From contig NZ_JBELMH010000008.1 of assembly GCF_042096055.1 (NCBI RefSeq), forward strand, positions 1 to 64,000: a stretch of 64,000 nucleotides of DNA, written 5' to 3'. The notes under the pieces were generated by a model that worked only from the letters and a program-made list of their open reading frames with translations, had not been told where the DNA came from and did not search any database. A program made the position numbers and the translations under genes. Source of the stretch: Citreimonas sp042096055 (GTDB taxonomy: Bacteria > Pseudomonadota > Alphaproteobacteria > Rhodobacterales > Rhodobacteraceae). Position 1 is the first letter of the stretch, and every line of letters begins with the position of its first letter. Shown one piece after another: positions 31,449 to 41,891 of the stretch.

Positions 31449-31452
<4 letters not shown>
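29734..31452 (+). CDS. treZ: Malto-oligosyltrehalose trehalohydrolase
   Basis: 572 residues, standard TreZ length. N-terminal CBM48 (WDFALWAPDAGQVALRL) and a GH13 barrel with Asp in GFDGLRLDAVH, Glu in HLVTEDERN and Asp in NQTHDQIGNR. Hydrolyses the terminal maltooligosyl-trehalose bond made by TreY, releasing free trehalose, a compatible solute. The ATG is preceded by AAGGAG. Its stop overlaps the treY start in an ATGA junction. With the bet operon it gives the cell two osmoprotectant routes. Confidence 0.94.
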
Positions 31453-33853
<2,401 letters not shown>

Positions 33854-33858
33854 GACAG

Positions 33859-33884
33859 GGAACAGGGACCCGTCGGTTTCCGTT
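33859..33884 (+). promoter_or_regulatory. EcfG-type stress promoter for the DUF892 gene
   Basis: GGAAC, 17 bases, CGTT, exact EcfG consensus with the longer allowed spacer, 38 bp before the ATG. It follows treY by only a few bases and uncouples the DUF892 gene from the trehalose operon. Confidence 0.72.
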
Positions 33885-33922
33885 GTCCCGACAAGACTTC
33901 CACGCCGCACAGGAGACACGCG

Positions 33923-34414
33923 ATGGACGACCTCAAGGACCTTTACATCGACCAGATGCAGGACCTGCATTCCGCCTGCAAGCAGTCGCGCGATATCGTC
34001 ATCAAGCTCGAAGAGGCAGCCAAGGACGACCGCCTGAAAGAGGCGCTGCACGCCGGGCACAAGGGCATCTCGGACGGGATGGAGATGATCGCGTCGATCG
34101 TCCGCGCCCACGATGCCGACCCGGAAGGCGAGCATTGCAAGGGCATGCAGGGCCTCGTCGCCGAGGCCAAGGCCCACGCGCTGGAAGAGGATTTCTCGGA
34201 CGACGACGTGCGCGACGCGATGATCATCACGCAGTACCAGCGCATGGTGCATTACGCGATCGCGGGCTACGGCTGCTGCAAGGCTTTCGCGCAGCGGCTG
34301 AACCTCGACGACGACGCGGCCAAGATCGACAAGCACCTGTCGCACACCTACCACGGTGACGAGACGATGACCGCGCTGGCGCGCAACGGCATCAACAAGG
34401 CCGCCGCCACCTGA
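33923..34414 (+). CDS. DUF892 (YciE/YciF-type) ferritin-like stress protein
   Basis: 163 residues, all helical, starting DDLKDLYIDQMQDLHSACKQS, the standard opening of the YciE/YciF family. Glutamates and histidines spaced along four helices suggest a ferritin-like di-metal bundle. Biochemical role unknown; homologues are strongly induced by osmotic or stationary-phase stress. AGGAGA precedes the ATG. An EcfG-type promoter in front and a strong terminator behind mark it as a single-gene unit. Confidence 0.85.
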   Translation: MDDLKDLYIDQMQDLHSACKQSRDIVIKLEEAAKDDRLKEALHAGHKGISDGMEMIASIVRAHDADPEGEHCKGMQGLVAEAKAHALEEDFSDDDVRDAMIITQYQRMVHYAIAGYGCCKAFAQRLNLDDDAAKIDKHLSHTYHGDETMTALARNGINKAAAT

Positions 34415-34440
34415 GGCGACTTGTTCGCGACGCTGTCAAA

Positions 34441-34465
34441 GGCGGTCCTTCGGGGCCGCCTTTTT
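34441..34465 (+). terminator. Rho-independent terminator after the DUF892 gene
   Basis: GGCGGTCC-TTCG-GGGCCGCC followed by TTTTT: an 8-bp stem with one G-T pair, a stable TTCG loop and a T run, the clearest intrinsic terminator in the window. It also shows the following radical SAM gene starts further right. Confidence 0.9.
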
Positions 34466-34522
34466 CGTGCGTTCACGCAGCCGTGCCTTGCGGGTGGGTG
34501 CTGTGGAACGTATGAAGAACAC

Positions 34523-35752
34523 ATGGCTCGGATGACGATACAGGACAAGCTGGCGCTGCTGTCGGACGCGGCGAAATACGACGCCTCGTGCGCGTCGTCG
34601 GGCACGGCCAAGCGCGGCTCGCGCGACGGCAAGGGGTTGGGGTCAACCACCGGATCGGGGATCTGTCACGCCTATGCCCCCGACGGGCGGTGCATCTCGC
34701 TGCTCAAGATCCTGATGACCAATTACTGCATCTACGACTGCGCCTATTGCGTGAACCGCGCGTCATCGAACGTGGCCCGCGCCCGCTTCACCGTGGACGA
34801 GGTGGTTTGGCTGACGACCGAGTTCTACCGCCGCAACTACATCGAGGGGCTGTTCCTGTCCTCGGGCATCATCAAATCGTCGGATTACACGATGGAGCAG
34901 ATGGTGCTGATCGCGGAAAAACTGCGTGCGCAGGGCTTCCGCGGCTACGTGCACCTCAAGACGATTCCCGACGCCTCGCCCGAACTTGTCGAGCGTGCGG
35001 GGTTGGCCGCCGACCGCCTGTCGATCAACATCGAACTGCCCACCGATGCGAGCATCAAGGCCTACGCGCCGGAAAAGGACGCGCGCAGCATCCGCGCGGC
35101 GATGGGCAAGGTGCGCCTGACAGGTGAGGATTACGCCGACCGGTCGCATACCGGGCGCCGCCGGGGCCGTTTCGCGCCGGCCGGGCAATCGACGCAGATG
35201 ATCGTCGGTGCGGACGGGTCCAACGACGCCACGATCCTCGGCAACGCCGATCGGCTCTACGGCGCCTACGGCTTGAAGCGGGTCTACTACTCGGCCTTCT
35301 CGCCCATCCCCGACAGCAGCGCGGTGCTGCCGCTGGTCGATCCACCGTTGATGCGCGAACACCGCCTCTACCAGGCCGACTGGCTGCTGCGCTTCTACGG
35401 GTTTGAACTGTTCGAGATCGTCACCCGCGACAGCGCAGGGATGCTCGACCTCGACGTGGATCCGAAACTTGCCTGGGCGCTGGCCAACCGCGACCGCTTT
35501 CCGGTCGACGTGAACCGCGCCACCAAGGATGCCCTGCTGCGGGTGCCCGGTTTCGGCACCAAGATCGTCGACCGGATCATCAAGGCGCGCCGCTCGGGCA
35601 GCCTGGGGCTCGAGGACATCCGCCGCATGGGCGGGCGTGTGAAGCAGGCGCGGCCCTTCGTGGTGACGAAGGATCACCACCCCAAGGCGACGCTCGACGC
35701 CACCGACCTGCGCGCGCGCTTCGTCAAGCCCAAGCAGATGGAGCTGTTCTAG
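34523..35752 (+). CDS. Putative DNA modification/repair radical SAM protein (UdgX-linked)
   Basis: 409 residues. A radical SAM cluster motif C-x3-C-x2-C is present as CIYDCAYC, and the C terminus holds a helix-hairpin-helix DNA-binding segment (VDVNRATKDALLRVPGFGTKIVDRIIKARR). This family is regularly encoded next to a uracil-DNA-glycosylase-like partner, as here. The chemistry is unknown; a radical-based repair or modification of DNA bases is inferred. The ATG after the terminator is used; upstream in-frame codons overlap the hairpin and are not coding. Confidence 0.87.
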   Translation: MARMTIQDKLALLSDAAKYDASCASSGTAKRGSRDGKGLGSTTGSGICHAYAPDGRCISLLKILMTNYCIYDCAYCVNRASSNVARARFTVDEVVWLTTEFYRRNYIEGLFLSSGIIKSSDYTMEQMVLIAEKLRAQGFRGYVHLKTIPDASPELVERAGLAADRLSINIELPTDASIKAYAPEKDARSIRAAMGKVRLTGEDYADRSHTGRRRGRFAPAGQSTQMIVGADGSNDATILGNADRLYGAYGLKRVYYSAFSPIPDSSAVLPLVDPPLMREHRLYQADWLLRFYGFELFEIVTRDSAGMLDLDVDPKLAWALANRDRFPVDVNRATKDALLRVPGFGTKIVDRIIKARRSGSLGLEDIRRMGGRVKQARPFVVTKDHHPKATLDATDLRARFVKPKQMELF

Positions 35753-35755
35753 CCC

Positions 35756-37323
35756 ATGTTCGCGCCCCGCCTGCCGCGCCTCGGCACGTTGGGGGCCTGG
35801 CGCGACGCCGCGCGCCTGCTCGCCTCGCACCGCGTACCGCCAGAGGCGGTCCAGTGGGGGCTCGAGGGCGATCCCGACCCGCTTTTCGCCGAACCGCTGC
35901 CCGCGATGGGCGAGCCCTTCGGCGTGCCGCGCGGCTTCGTGGACATGGCGCGGCTGCTGATCCCCGAGCGGTCGCATCGCGGCATGGCGGTCGCGTACGG
36001 CCTGCTGGTGCGCCTGCGCGACGATCCCGGCCTGCTGGGCCGCCGCGCCGACCCGCTCGTGGCCGAGGCCGAGCGCATCGCCAAGGACATCCGCCGCGAC
36101 CTGCACANNNNNNNNNNNNNNNNNNNNNNNNNNNNNNNNNNNNNNNNNNNNNNNNNNNNNNNNNNNNNNNNNNNNNNNNNNNNNNNNNNNNNNNNNNNNN
36201 NNNNNNNCCGCTCGTGGCCGAGGCCGAGCGCATCGCCAAGGACATCCGCCGCGACCTGCACAAGATGCACGCCTTCGTGCGCTTCCGCGAGGTCGGTGAC
36301 CAGTCCGCGCGCCGCCGCTTCGCCGCCTGGTTCGAGCCCACCCACCGGATCGAGGAGCCGGTGGCCGACTTCTTCGTCAACCGCTTCGGCGACATGGACT
36401 GGGCCATCGTCACGCCCGAGGTCACGCTGACCTACGAAGGCAAAACGCTGTCCATGCAGGCGAAGGCCAGCCCGCGTCCGAATGACGGCGACGCGCTCGA
36501 GGCGCTCTGGACCACCTATTACAGCAACATCTTCAACCCCGCGCGGCTGAAGGTCGACGCGATGAAGGCCGAGATGCCGGTCAAGTACTGGCGGAACCTG
36601 CCCGAGGCGCGCGTCATTCCCCAACTGATCGCCGGCGCGCGCGCCAAGGTTACCGCCATGCAACAGGCCGGGCCCAGCGTGCCGCCGCCGCAATTCGACC
36701 GCCGCAGGATGCCGATGCCCGAACCGCTCGACGCCACGCCTCTCGATGCGCTCGCCCGCGAGGCCGCCGGCTGCACGCGCTGTCCACTGCATTGCAACGC
36801 CACTCAGACGGTCTTCGGCGAAGGACCGCAGGATGCCAGCCTGATGATCGTGGGCGAACAACCCGGCGACCAGGAGGACTTGGCCGGCCGTCCGTTCGTG
36901 GGCCCGGCGGGACGGCTGTTCGACGAGCAGGCGCAGGCGGCGGGCTTTGTGCGCGAGAAGGTCTACGTCACGAACGCGGTGAAGCACTTCAAGTTCGTGC
37001 AGCGCGGCAAGCGTCGCATCCACCAGCGCCCCGACGCGGGCGAGGTGACCGCCTGCCGCTGGTGGCTGGACCGCGAGATCGCCACCGTGAAGCCCGGCCT
37101 GATCGTCGCCATGGGCGCCACCGCACTGCAGGCGCTGACCGGGTCGGGCAAAGGCATCCTCAAGCGTCGGGGGGGCATCGAGCCGGGGCCGGACGATATC
37201 CGCGTGCTGGCCACGGTGCATCCAAGCTACTTGCTGCGCCTGCCCGACCCGCAGGCGAAGGCACGCGAGACCGAGGCGTTCCGCGCCGATCTTGAGCGCG
37301 CGGCGGAGTTGCTGCGCGCCTGA
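35756..37323 (+). CDS. DUF4130-UdgX fusion, uracil-DNA binding protein (assembly gap inside)
   Basis: Reads as 470 residues after merging duplicated gap ends. Residues ~1-245 are a DUF4130 domain; the rest is a UdgX-type uracil-DNA glycosylase with Fe-S cysteines (CTRCPLHCN), GEQPGDQEDLAGRPFVGPAG and the insertion loop GKRRIHQRP, whose histidine in UdgX forms a covalent bond to the abasic sugar after uracil excision. It starts 3 bp after the radical SAM stop, so the two are one operon and probably one repair pathway. Confidence 0.88.
36053..36262. other. Assembly gap with duplicated 55-bp ends in the UdgX gene
   Basis: 36053-36107 and 36208-36262 are identical 55-mers flanking 100 Ns. Removing 155 bases joins frame 2 to frame 1 and yields one uninterrupted gene. 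Confidence 0.95.
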
Positions 37324-37455
37324 CGCGGGCGTCGAGGCACAGCGCCGTTCCGCAGGGTTTTCATAACCGTTTAACGATGGGACATGGCCGCTCCGCGGTG
37401 CTGCCACGATCCGGCCACACCTGGGCGGCAGAACGGGTTCACGGCCGCAAGGCGA

Positions 37456-37521
37456 CCCCGGCGCTGCGCCCCAACAGCCCCCACCGAAGGGTGCAGCGCC
37501 GGGGGTAATATCCCCCGGCGC
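37456..37521. terminator. Two mutually exclusive GC-rich hairpins between convergent genes
   Basis: CCCCGGCGCTGC (37456-37467) pairs perfectly with 37493-37504, while the overlapping GCGCCGGGGG (37496-37505) pairs perfectly with CCCCCGGCGC (37512-37521) across a TAATAT loop. They lie between the 3' ends of the UdgX and MetE-like genes, so a bidirectional terminator is the simplest reading. No T run is seen on either strand. Confidence 0.5.
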
Positions 37522-37543
37522 CGGTCTTCAATGTCCCGCGGTC

Positions 37544-38566
37544 TTACTGGTGCTCGGCGCGCACGATGGCTGCGCCGTCGGCCATCGCCTTCATCTTGCC
37601 GAAGGCCACGTCATGCGGCAGGTATTTCAGCCCGCAATCCGGTGCCACGATCACCTTGTCCGCGTCCACGTGCGGCAGCGCGCGGCGGATGCGGTCGGCG
37701 ATCACCTCGGGCGTCTCGACCTTCATGTCCGACAGGTCGACGACGCCCAGAATGATCGTCTTGCCGCGCAGGTTCTCCAGCACCGAGGTGTCCAGGTTGC
37801 TTTGCGCGGTCTCGAGGCTGACCTGGTTGCACAGGCAGCCCGACAGCTGCGGCAGGAAGGAATAGCCCTCGGGGCGGGCGTGAATGATCGCCGCGTAGCC
37901 GAAGCAGATGTGCAGTGCCGTGGTGCCCGCTGCCCCTTCCAGCGCGGCGTTCACCGCCTCCAGCCCGTACTCCTCGGCCGCCTCGGGACGCGCCTGCATG
38001 TAGGGCTCGTCGATCTGCACCACGTCGGCGCCGGCGGCGAACAGGTCCGCGATCTCTTCCTTGACGGCCTGCGCGTAGGCCAGCGCAAGCTTGCGCGGGT
38101 CGCCGTAGTAATCGTCCTGCGCCTGCTGGCTCATGGTGAAGGGCCCGGGCAGGGTGATCTTGACCATGCGGTCGGTGTGTCGGCGCAGGAACTTCAGGTC
38201 CTCGACCTCGACGGCGTGCTTGCGGCGGATGTCGCCGACGATGCGCGGCACCGGGTTCGGGTGGCCGGAGCGGTCCAGCGCGGTGCCCGGATTGTCGATG
38301 TCGACGCCGTCGAGCGCCGTGGCGAAACGGTTGGAATAGCTCTCGCGCCGGATCTCGCCGTCGGTGATGATGTCGAGGCCGGCCTCTTCCTGCAGCTTGA
38401 TCGCCTCGATCGTGGCCGAGTTCTGCGCCTCTTCGATATGCTCGGGCGGGATGCGCCAAAGCTCGGCCGCGCGGGTGCGGGGCGGGAAGCGGCCGCCGAG
38501 CTTGGCGCGGTCGATGATCCATTCGGGCTGGGCGTAGCTGCCGACGAGCGAGGTGGGAAAGAGCAT
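37544..38566 (-). CDS. Core-MetE-like cobalamin-independent methyltransferase
   Basis: 340 residues, matching only the C-terminal catalytic barrel of MetE; the N-terminal MetE domain is absent. Zinc-ligand residues are present: H219 and C221 in LHICFGY and C311 in PDCGLKYLP. ITDGEIRRES and QIDEPYMQA are also family-like. Relatives include folate-independent core methionine synthases and epoxyalkane:coenzyme M transferases, so this could make methionine or act on a pathway thiol or methyl group. It is last in the leftward arm of the catabolic divergon, which favours a catabolic role. Confidence 0.75.
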   Translation of the reverse strand: MLFPTSLVGSYAQPEWIIDRAKLGGRFPPRTRAAELWRIPPEHIEEAQNSATIEAIKLQEEAGLDIITDGEIRRESYSNRFATALDGVDIDNPGTALDRSGHPNPVPRIVGDIRRKHAVEVEDLKFLRRHTDRMVKITLPGPFTMSQQAQDDYYGDPRKLALAYAQAVKEEIADLFAAGADVVQIDEPYMQARPEAAEEYGLEAVNAALEGAAGTTALHICFGYAAIIHARPEGYSFLPQLSGCLCNQVSLETAQSNLDTSVLENLRGKTIILGVVDLSDMKVETPEVIADRIRRALPHVDADKVIVAPDCGLKYLPHDVAFGKMKAMADGAAIVRAEHQ

Positions 38567-38651
38567 CGTGGTCCTCTCTGGTTGGGGCGCGGCGCGGGCT
38601 GTCCCGCGCCGCCTTCTAGTGTCAGGGATCGGACGGACGGTCCAGAGACCG

Positions 38652-39482
38652 TCAGGCGTCCGGTGCGCCGGGGATCGAACGCAGGTACAGCACCAGCGCG
38701 TTGAGATCCTGCGGCGTCATCTTGGCGAGGTAGGGATAGGGCATCGGCGGCAGCATCGGGCTGCCGTCGGGCCGCGTGCCGGTGGTGATCATCTGCGCGA
38801 TCTCGGCATCGGTGTAGTCGGCCAGCCCCTCGGGGTGGTTGGTCAGGTTGGGTGCGACCGACACGCCCCAGGGCCCGTGGAACTCGAACCCGCCGCGGGC
38901 AAAGCCCGCGCCCCAGTCGGGGCCGGTGGGCGTCATCGGGCTGTGGCACTCCATGCAATGCCCGACCGCGGCGAGATAGGCGCCGTACTCCACCGTCTCG
39001 CCGGCCGCGGGGGCGGCGACGCTCTCGATCGGGGGGCCATAGGCCGGGGGCAGGGGGATGTTGTAGGTGCTGGTCCCGGCGTCGCTTTCGATTGCGGGCA
39101 CGGTGCGCAGATACGCCACCACCGACGCCAGGTCGTCGTCCGAGATAGCGCGGTAGGCCGCGAACGGCATCGGCGGGCCGATGATGGTACCGTCCGGGCG
39201 CACGCCCTCGCGGATCGCCTTGCCCAGCTCGGCGTCGCTCCAGTCCGCGATTCGCGAGGCGGGCGTGATGTTTGGCGCGATCGCGGTGAAGGCCGCGCTG
39301 TCCTCGACCAGCCGGCCGGTCAGGTCGTTGGCCATGTCGAACCCTTCGGGCCCGATAGGCGTGTGGCAGTTGCCGCAGCCCATGATCGATTGGACCAGGT
39401 ATTCGCCGCGCGCGATATCGCCTTGGGCGAAAGCGGGCGACACGGCCAGCACCGTGACGCCCGCAAGCAGTAATGACTTCAT
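38652..39482 (-). CDS. Periplasmic di-heme cytochrome c
   Basis: 276 residues with a signal peptide (MKSLLLAGVTVLAVSPAFAQ) and two cytochrome c domains, each with CxxCH: C36-G-N-C-H40 and C176-M-E-C-H180, plus distal methionines in PPMPFAAY and PPMPYPYL. It resembles cytochrome subunits of membrane dehydrogenases. It should carry electrons from a periplasmic oxidation to the respiratory chain. No dehydrogenase subunit is next to it, so its donor is unknown. GGGAGG precedes the ATG. Middle of the leftward operon. Confidence 0.85.
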   Translation of the reverse strand: MKSLLLAGVTVLAVSPAFAQGDIARGEYLVQSIMGCGNCHTPIGPEGFDMANDLTGRLVEDSAAFTAIAPNITPASRIADWSDAELGKAIREGVRPDGTIIGPPMPFAAYRAISDDDLASVVAYLRTVPAIESDAGTSTYNIPLPPAYGPPIESVAAPAAGETVEYGAYLAAVGHCMECHSPMTPTGPDWGAGFARGGFEFHGPWGVSVAPNLTNHPEGLADYTDAEIAQMITTGTRPDGSPMLPPMPYPYLAKMTPQDLNALVLYLRSIPGAPDA

Positions 39483-39501
39483 GATATCCTCCCGTGGGGT
39501 C

Positions 39502-39532
39502 GCGGGCCTACGCGAAAATGCACGCGGCCCGC
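39502..39532 (-). other. Intercistronic hairpin upstream of the cytochrome c gene
   Basis: GCGGGCC (39502-39508) and GGCCCGC (39526-39532) form an inverted repeat in the 67-bp spacer between the amidohydrolase stop and the cytochrome c start. It may stabilise the upstream message or reduce read-through; no T run is present. Confidence 0.35.
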
Positions 39533-39549
39533 GGGCAGGATAGCATTGT

Positions 39550-41061
39550 TCACGCGAAGAGGTCGCGCTCGATTCCGGCGGCCTCGAAAAGATAATCGCG
39601 GCTGGTTTCCAGCTCGGAGCGCAGGCGCGAGACGTCGAAGCCCAGAAGCTGGCCCTGCCATTTCGCCAGCCGCCCGGCGACCATCACGGTGTCGACGTTC
39701 GTCCGCTCCATCAGCGTCACGACCGCGCCCGGGGCGTTGTTGAGCGGTGCGACGTTGATCGCCTCGGCATCGAGCAGGATGATGTCGGCCTCCTTGCCCG
39801 GGGTGAGCGAGCCCACCTTGTCCGCCAGGCCCAGCCCCTCGGCGCCGCCCATGGTGGCGTGGCGGATCGCGTCGATGCACTGCATCAGCGCGGGGTAATC
39901 CTCGGCCCCCGACAGCGCGGCGTCGTTGACCCACATCCGCTGCAGCGTGATCAACCCGCGCATCTGGGTGAAGAAGTCGGCCGTCATCGTGCATTCCACG
40001 TCCGTCGACAGCGAGGTCGACAGCCCGAGGTCGATGCATTTCTGGATCGGCGGGTTGCCGTGGCGCATGTGCATCTCGATCGGCACTGCCAGGGAGACGT
40101 GGCTGCCGGCATCGGCCGCCGCCTGCCAGGCCATGTCGGACATGCCGGTCATGTGGATGAAGATGTTGTCGGGACCGAACATGCCGTCGCGGGCCAGCTG
40201 GTCGAACGTGTCGCGCATCCCGAAGGTGCCCACCACGTGCAGCGCGATCGGCAGGTTCAGCTCGCGGCCGATCTCCCACGCGGCTTCCCAGCCCGGCAGG
40301 TAGATCTCGCCGCCCATGGCCATGGTCAGAAGCTGGTCGGTGCTGCTGAAGTACTGCTCCTTGATGCGGCGCGCGTCGGCGGGGTACTGCGCGCGGTCGC
40401 CGTAGCCCTCGAAATAGCCGAAGACGCCGCGGCGGCCAGCATCGCGCAGACCCTCGATCGCGGCGTCGGAATGCTCGGGCGAATGGTGGATCTGGCTGAC
40501 GTCCATCACCGTGGTGACGCCCGCGTCGAGCTGCGCGATGCCGCCGAACAGTTCGTTGATGTAGACGTCCTCGGGGCGGTAGACCATCGAGAACTTCTGC
40601 AGGATCGTGTCGTAGTAGTTCTGTTCGTTCACCGGGCGGCCGTCGTTGACCAGGATGCCGTTGGCAAGCTGGCTGCGCAGCGCGGTCTCGAACTGGTGGT
40701 GGTGGGTGTCGATGAAGCCCGGCATGACGATCTTGCCGGCCGCGTCGATCACAGCCGCGTCGCCCGCCTCGATATTGGCGCCGACCTCGACGATGCGGTT
40801 GCCCTCGACCAGCACGTCGCCGGTGGCGAAGTTGCCGACGCTGTCATCCATGCTCAGCACGACGCCGCCCTTGATCAGGACCCGGCGACCCGGCTCTCCG
40901 GTGCCCTGCGGCACGGCGGCCTGGTCGTGGGTGGCGGCACGCGCCTGGCCCGCGCCGAGACCGGTCAGCGTCGCCGCGGCGCCCACGGCCGAGGCCTTGA
41001 GCACGTCGCGACGGGTGGGGCAGGCGGCCTTGGGCGTCGTCGGTTTGCAAAGTCTGCACAT
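39550..41061 (-). CDS. Tat-exported metal-dependent amidohydrolase (ATZ/TRZ-like)
   Basis: 503 residues. The N terminus carries a twin-arginine signal (TRRDVLKAS followed by a hydrophobic stretch ending GQARAA), so the folded metalloenzyme is exported. The catalytic landmarks of the cytosine-deaminase/triazine-hydrolase group follow: FIDTHHHQFE (HxH), ALHVVGT, FIHMTGMS and STDVECTM (metal Asp). It should hydrolyse an amide, amidine, or ring C-N or C-Cl bond of a periplasmic substrate. A much longer open frame exists but overlaps the IclR gene; the ATG before the Tat signal is clearly the start. Confidence 0.85.
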   Translation of the reverse strand: MCRLCKPTTPKAACPTRRDVLKASAVGAAATLTGLGAGQARAATHDQAAVPQGTGEPGRRVLIKGGVVLSMDDSVGNFATGDVLVEGNRIVEVGANIEAGDAAVIDAAGKIVMPGFIDTHHHQFETALRSQLANGILVNDGRPVNEQNYYDTILQKFSMVYRPEDVYINELFGGIAQLDAGVTTVMDVSQIHHSPEHSDAAIEGLRDAGRRGVFGYFEGYGDRAQYPADARRIKEQYFSSTDQLLTMAMGGEIYLPGWEAAWEIGRELNLPIALHVVGTFGMRDTFDQLARDGMFGPDNIFIHMTGMSDMAWQAAADAGSHVSLAVPIEMHMRHGNPPIQKCIDLGLSTSLSTDVECTMTADFFTQMRGLITLQRMWVNDAALSGAEDYPALMQCIDAIRHATMGGAEGLGLADKVGSLTPGKEADIILLDAEAINVAPLNNAPGAVVTLMERTNVDTVMVAGRLAKWQGQLLGFDVSRLRSELETSRDYLFEAAGIERDLFA

Positions 41062-41087
41062 GGTCGGGTCCTCTTCGAGTATGCGGC

Positions 41088-41891
41088 TCAGGCCGCGAAA
41101 ATGGATTGCAGGACGGGATGGCGTTTCAGGTCGTGGCCGATGGCCGACGCCGCCGCCGTCAATTCGGGCAGGCGTTCGGCCACCAGCGTCTCGGGCGTCA
41201 CGAGGCCGGTGTAGCCCGAGGTGTTGAGTGCGGCGACCGTGTCGCCGGCGGCGTTGCGGATCGGCACCGCGAGCGCGGTGATGCCGTAGTCGAGCTGGTC
41301 GACCGTGGTGGCGTAGCCGTCGGCGCGGGCCTTGGCGACGGCGGCGCGCAGCTGCGCGGGATCGGTGCAGGTCTTCGAGGTAAGCGCCTTGGCCTGCAGC
41401 GCGTCGAGATAGGCGCAGAGCGCGCCCTCGGGCAGGCCGGCCAGCAGCACGCGCCCCATCGACGTGGCATAAGCCGGGTAGCGCGCGCCCACCACGGCCG
41501 CCGCGCGGCGCGCGCGCTGGACCGAGTAATGCGCCACGTAGACCACGTCCGGCCCCGACAGCGCACCAACCGAGGCCGCGTCGCCGAAGCGCGCGACGAT
41601 CTCGGCCACGCGCGGTTGCAGGATCTCGTCGATGCGCGCCGAGAAGTAGAAGCCCGACGCCAGGGTCATCACCTTGGGCGTCAGGTGGAACCGCTTGCCG
41701 CATTGCGACACGTAGCCCAGCGCCGTCAGCGTGATCAGCGACCGCCGCGCCGCCGCCGGAGACAGCCCGACCTTGCGGGCGATCTCGGACAGCGACATCT
41801 CGGGACTGGCCGCGTCGAATGCCTCGATGATCGCCAGCCCCTTGGCCAGCGCCTCGACGAATTCCGGCGGCCGGTCCTCGATCTGTATCAC
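41088..41891 (-). CDS. IclR-family transcriptional regulator
   Basis: 267 residues: an N-terminal winged helix-turn-helix (~10-75; LSEIARKVGLSPAAARRSLITLTALGYV) and a C-terminal effector-binding domain (~85-260; ATSMGRVLLAGLP, VPIRNAAGDTVAALNTSGYTG). It is closest in style to the PcaR/PobR/CatR group that controls aromatic ring-cleavage pathways. It overlaps the dioxygenase stop by 4 bp and is the likely regulator of both arms of the divergon via the palindromes between them. Confidence 0.88.
   Translation of the reverse strand: MIQIEDRPPEFVEALAKGLAIIEAFDAASPEMSLSEIARKVGLSPAAARRSLITLTALGYVSQCGKRFHLTPKVMTLASGFYFSARIDEILQPRVAEIVARFGDAASVGALSGPDVVYVAHYSVQRARRAAAVVGARYPAYATSMGRVLLAGLPEGALCAYLDALQAKALTSKTCTDPAQLRAAVAKARADGYATTVDQLDYGITALAVPIRNAAGDTVAALNTSGYTGLVTPETLVAERLPELTAAASAIGHDLKRHPVLQSIFAA

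Noticed and set aside
34421..34522. N-terminal extension of the radical SAM protein
   Set aside because: It covers the intrinsic terminator hairpin and T run, so it cannot be normal coding sequence.
39550..41703. A 717-residue amidohydrolase with a long N-terminal extension
   Set aside because: The extra N-terminal part is arginine-rich noise overlapping the IclR gene; the ATG at 41061 starts a clean Tat signal.
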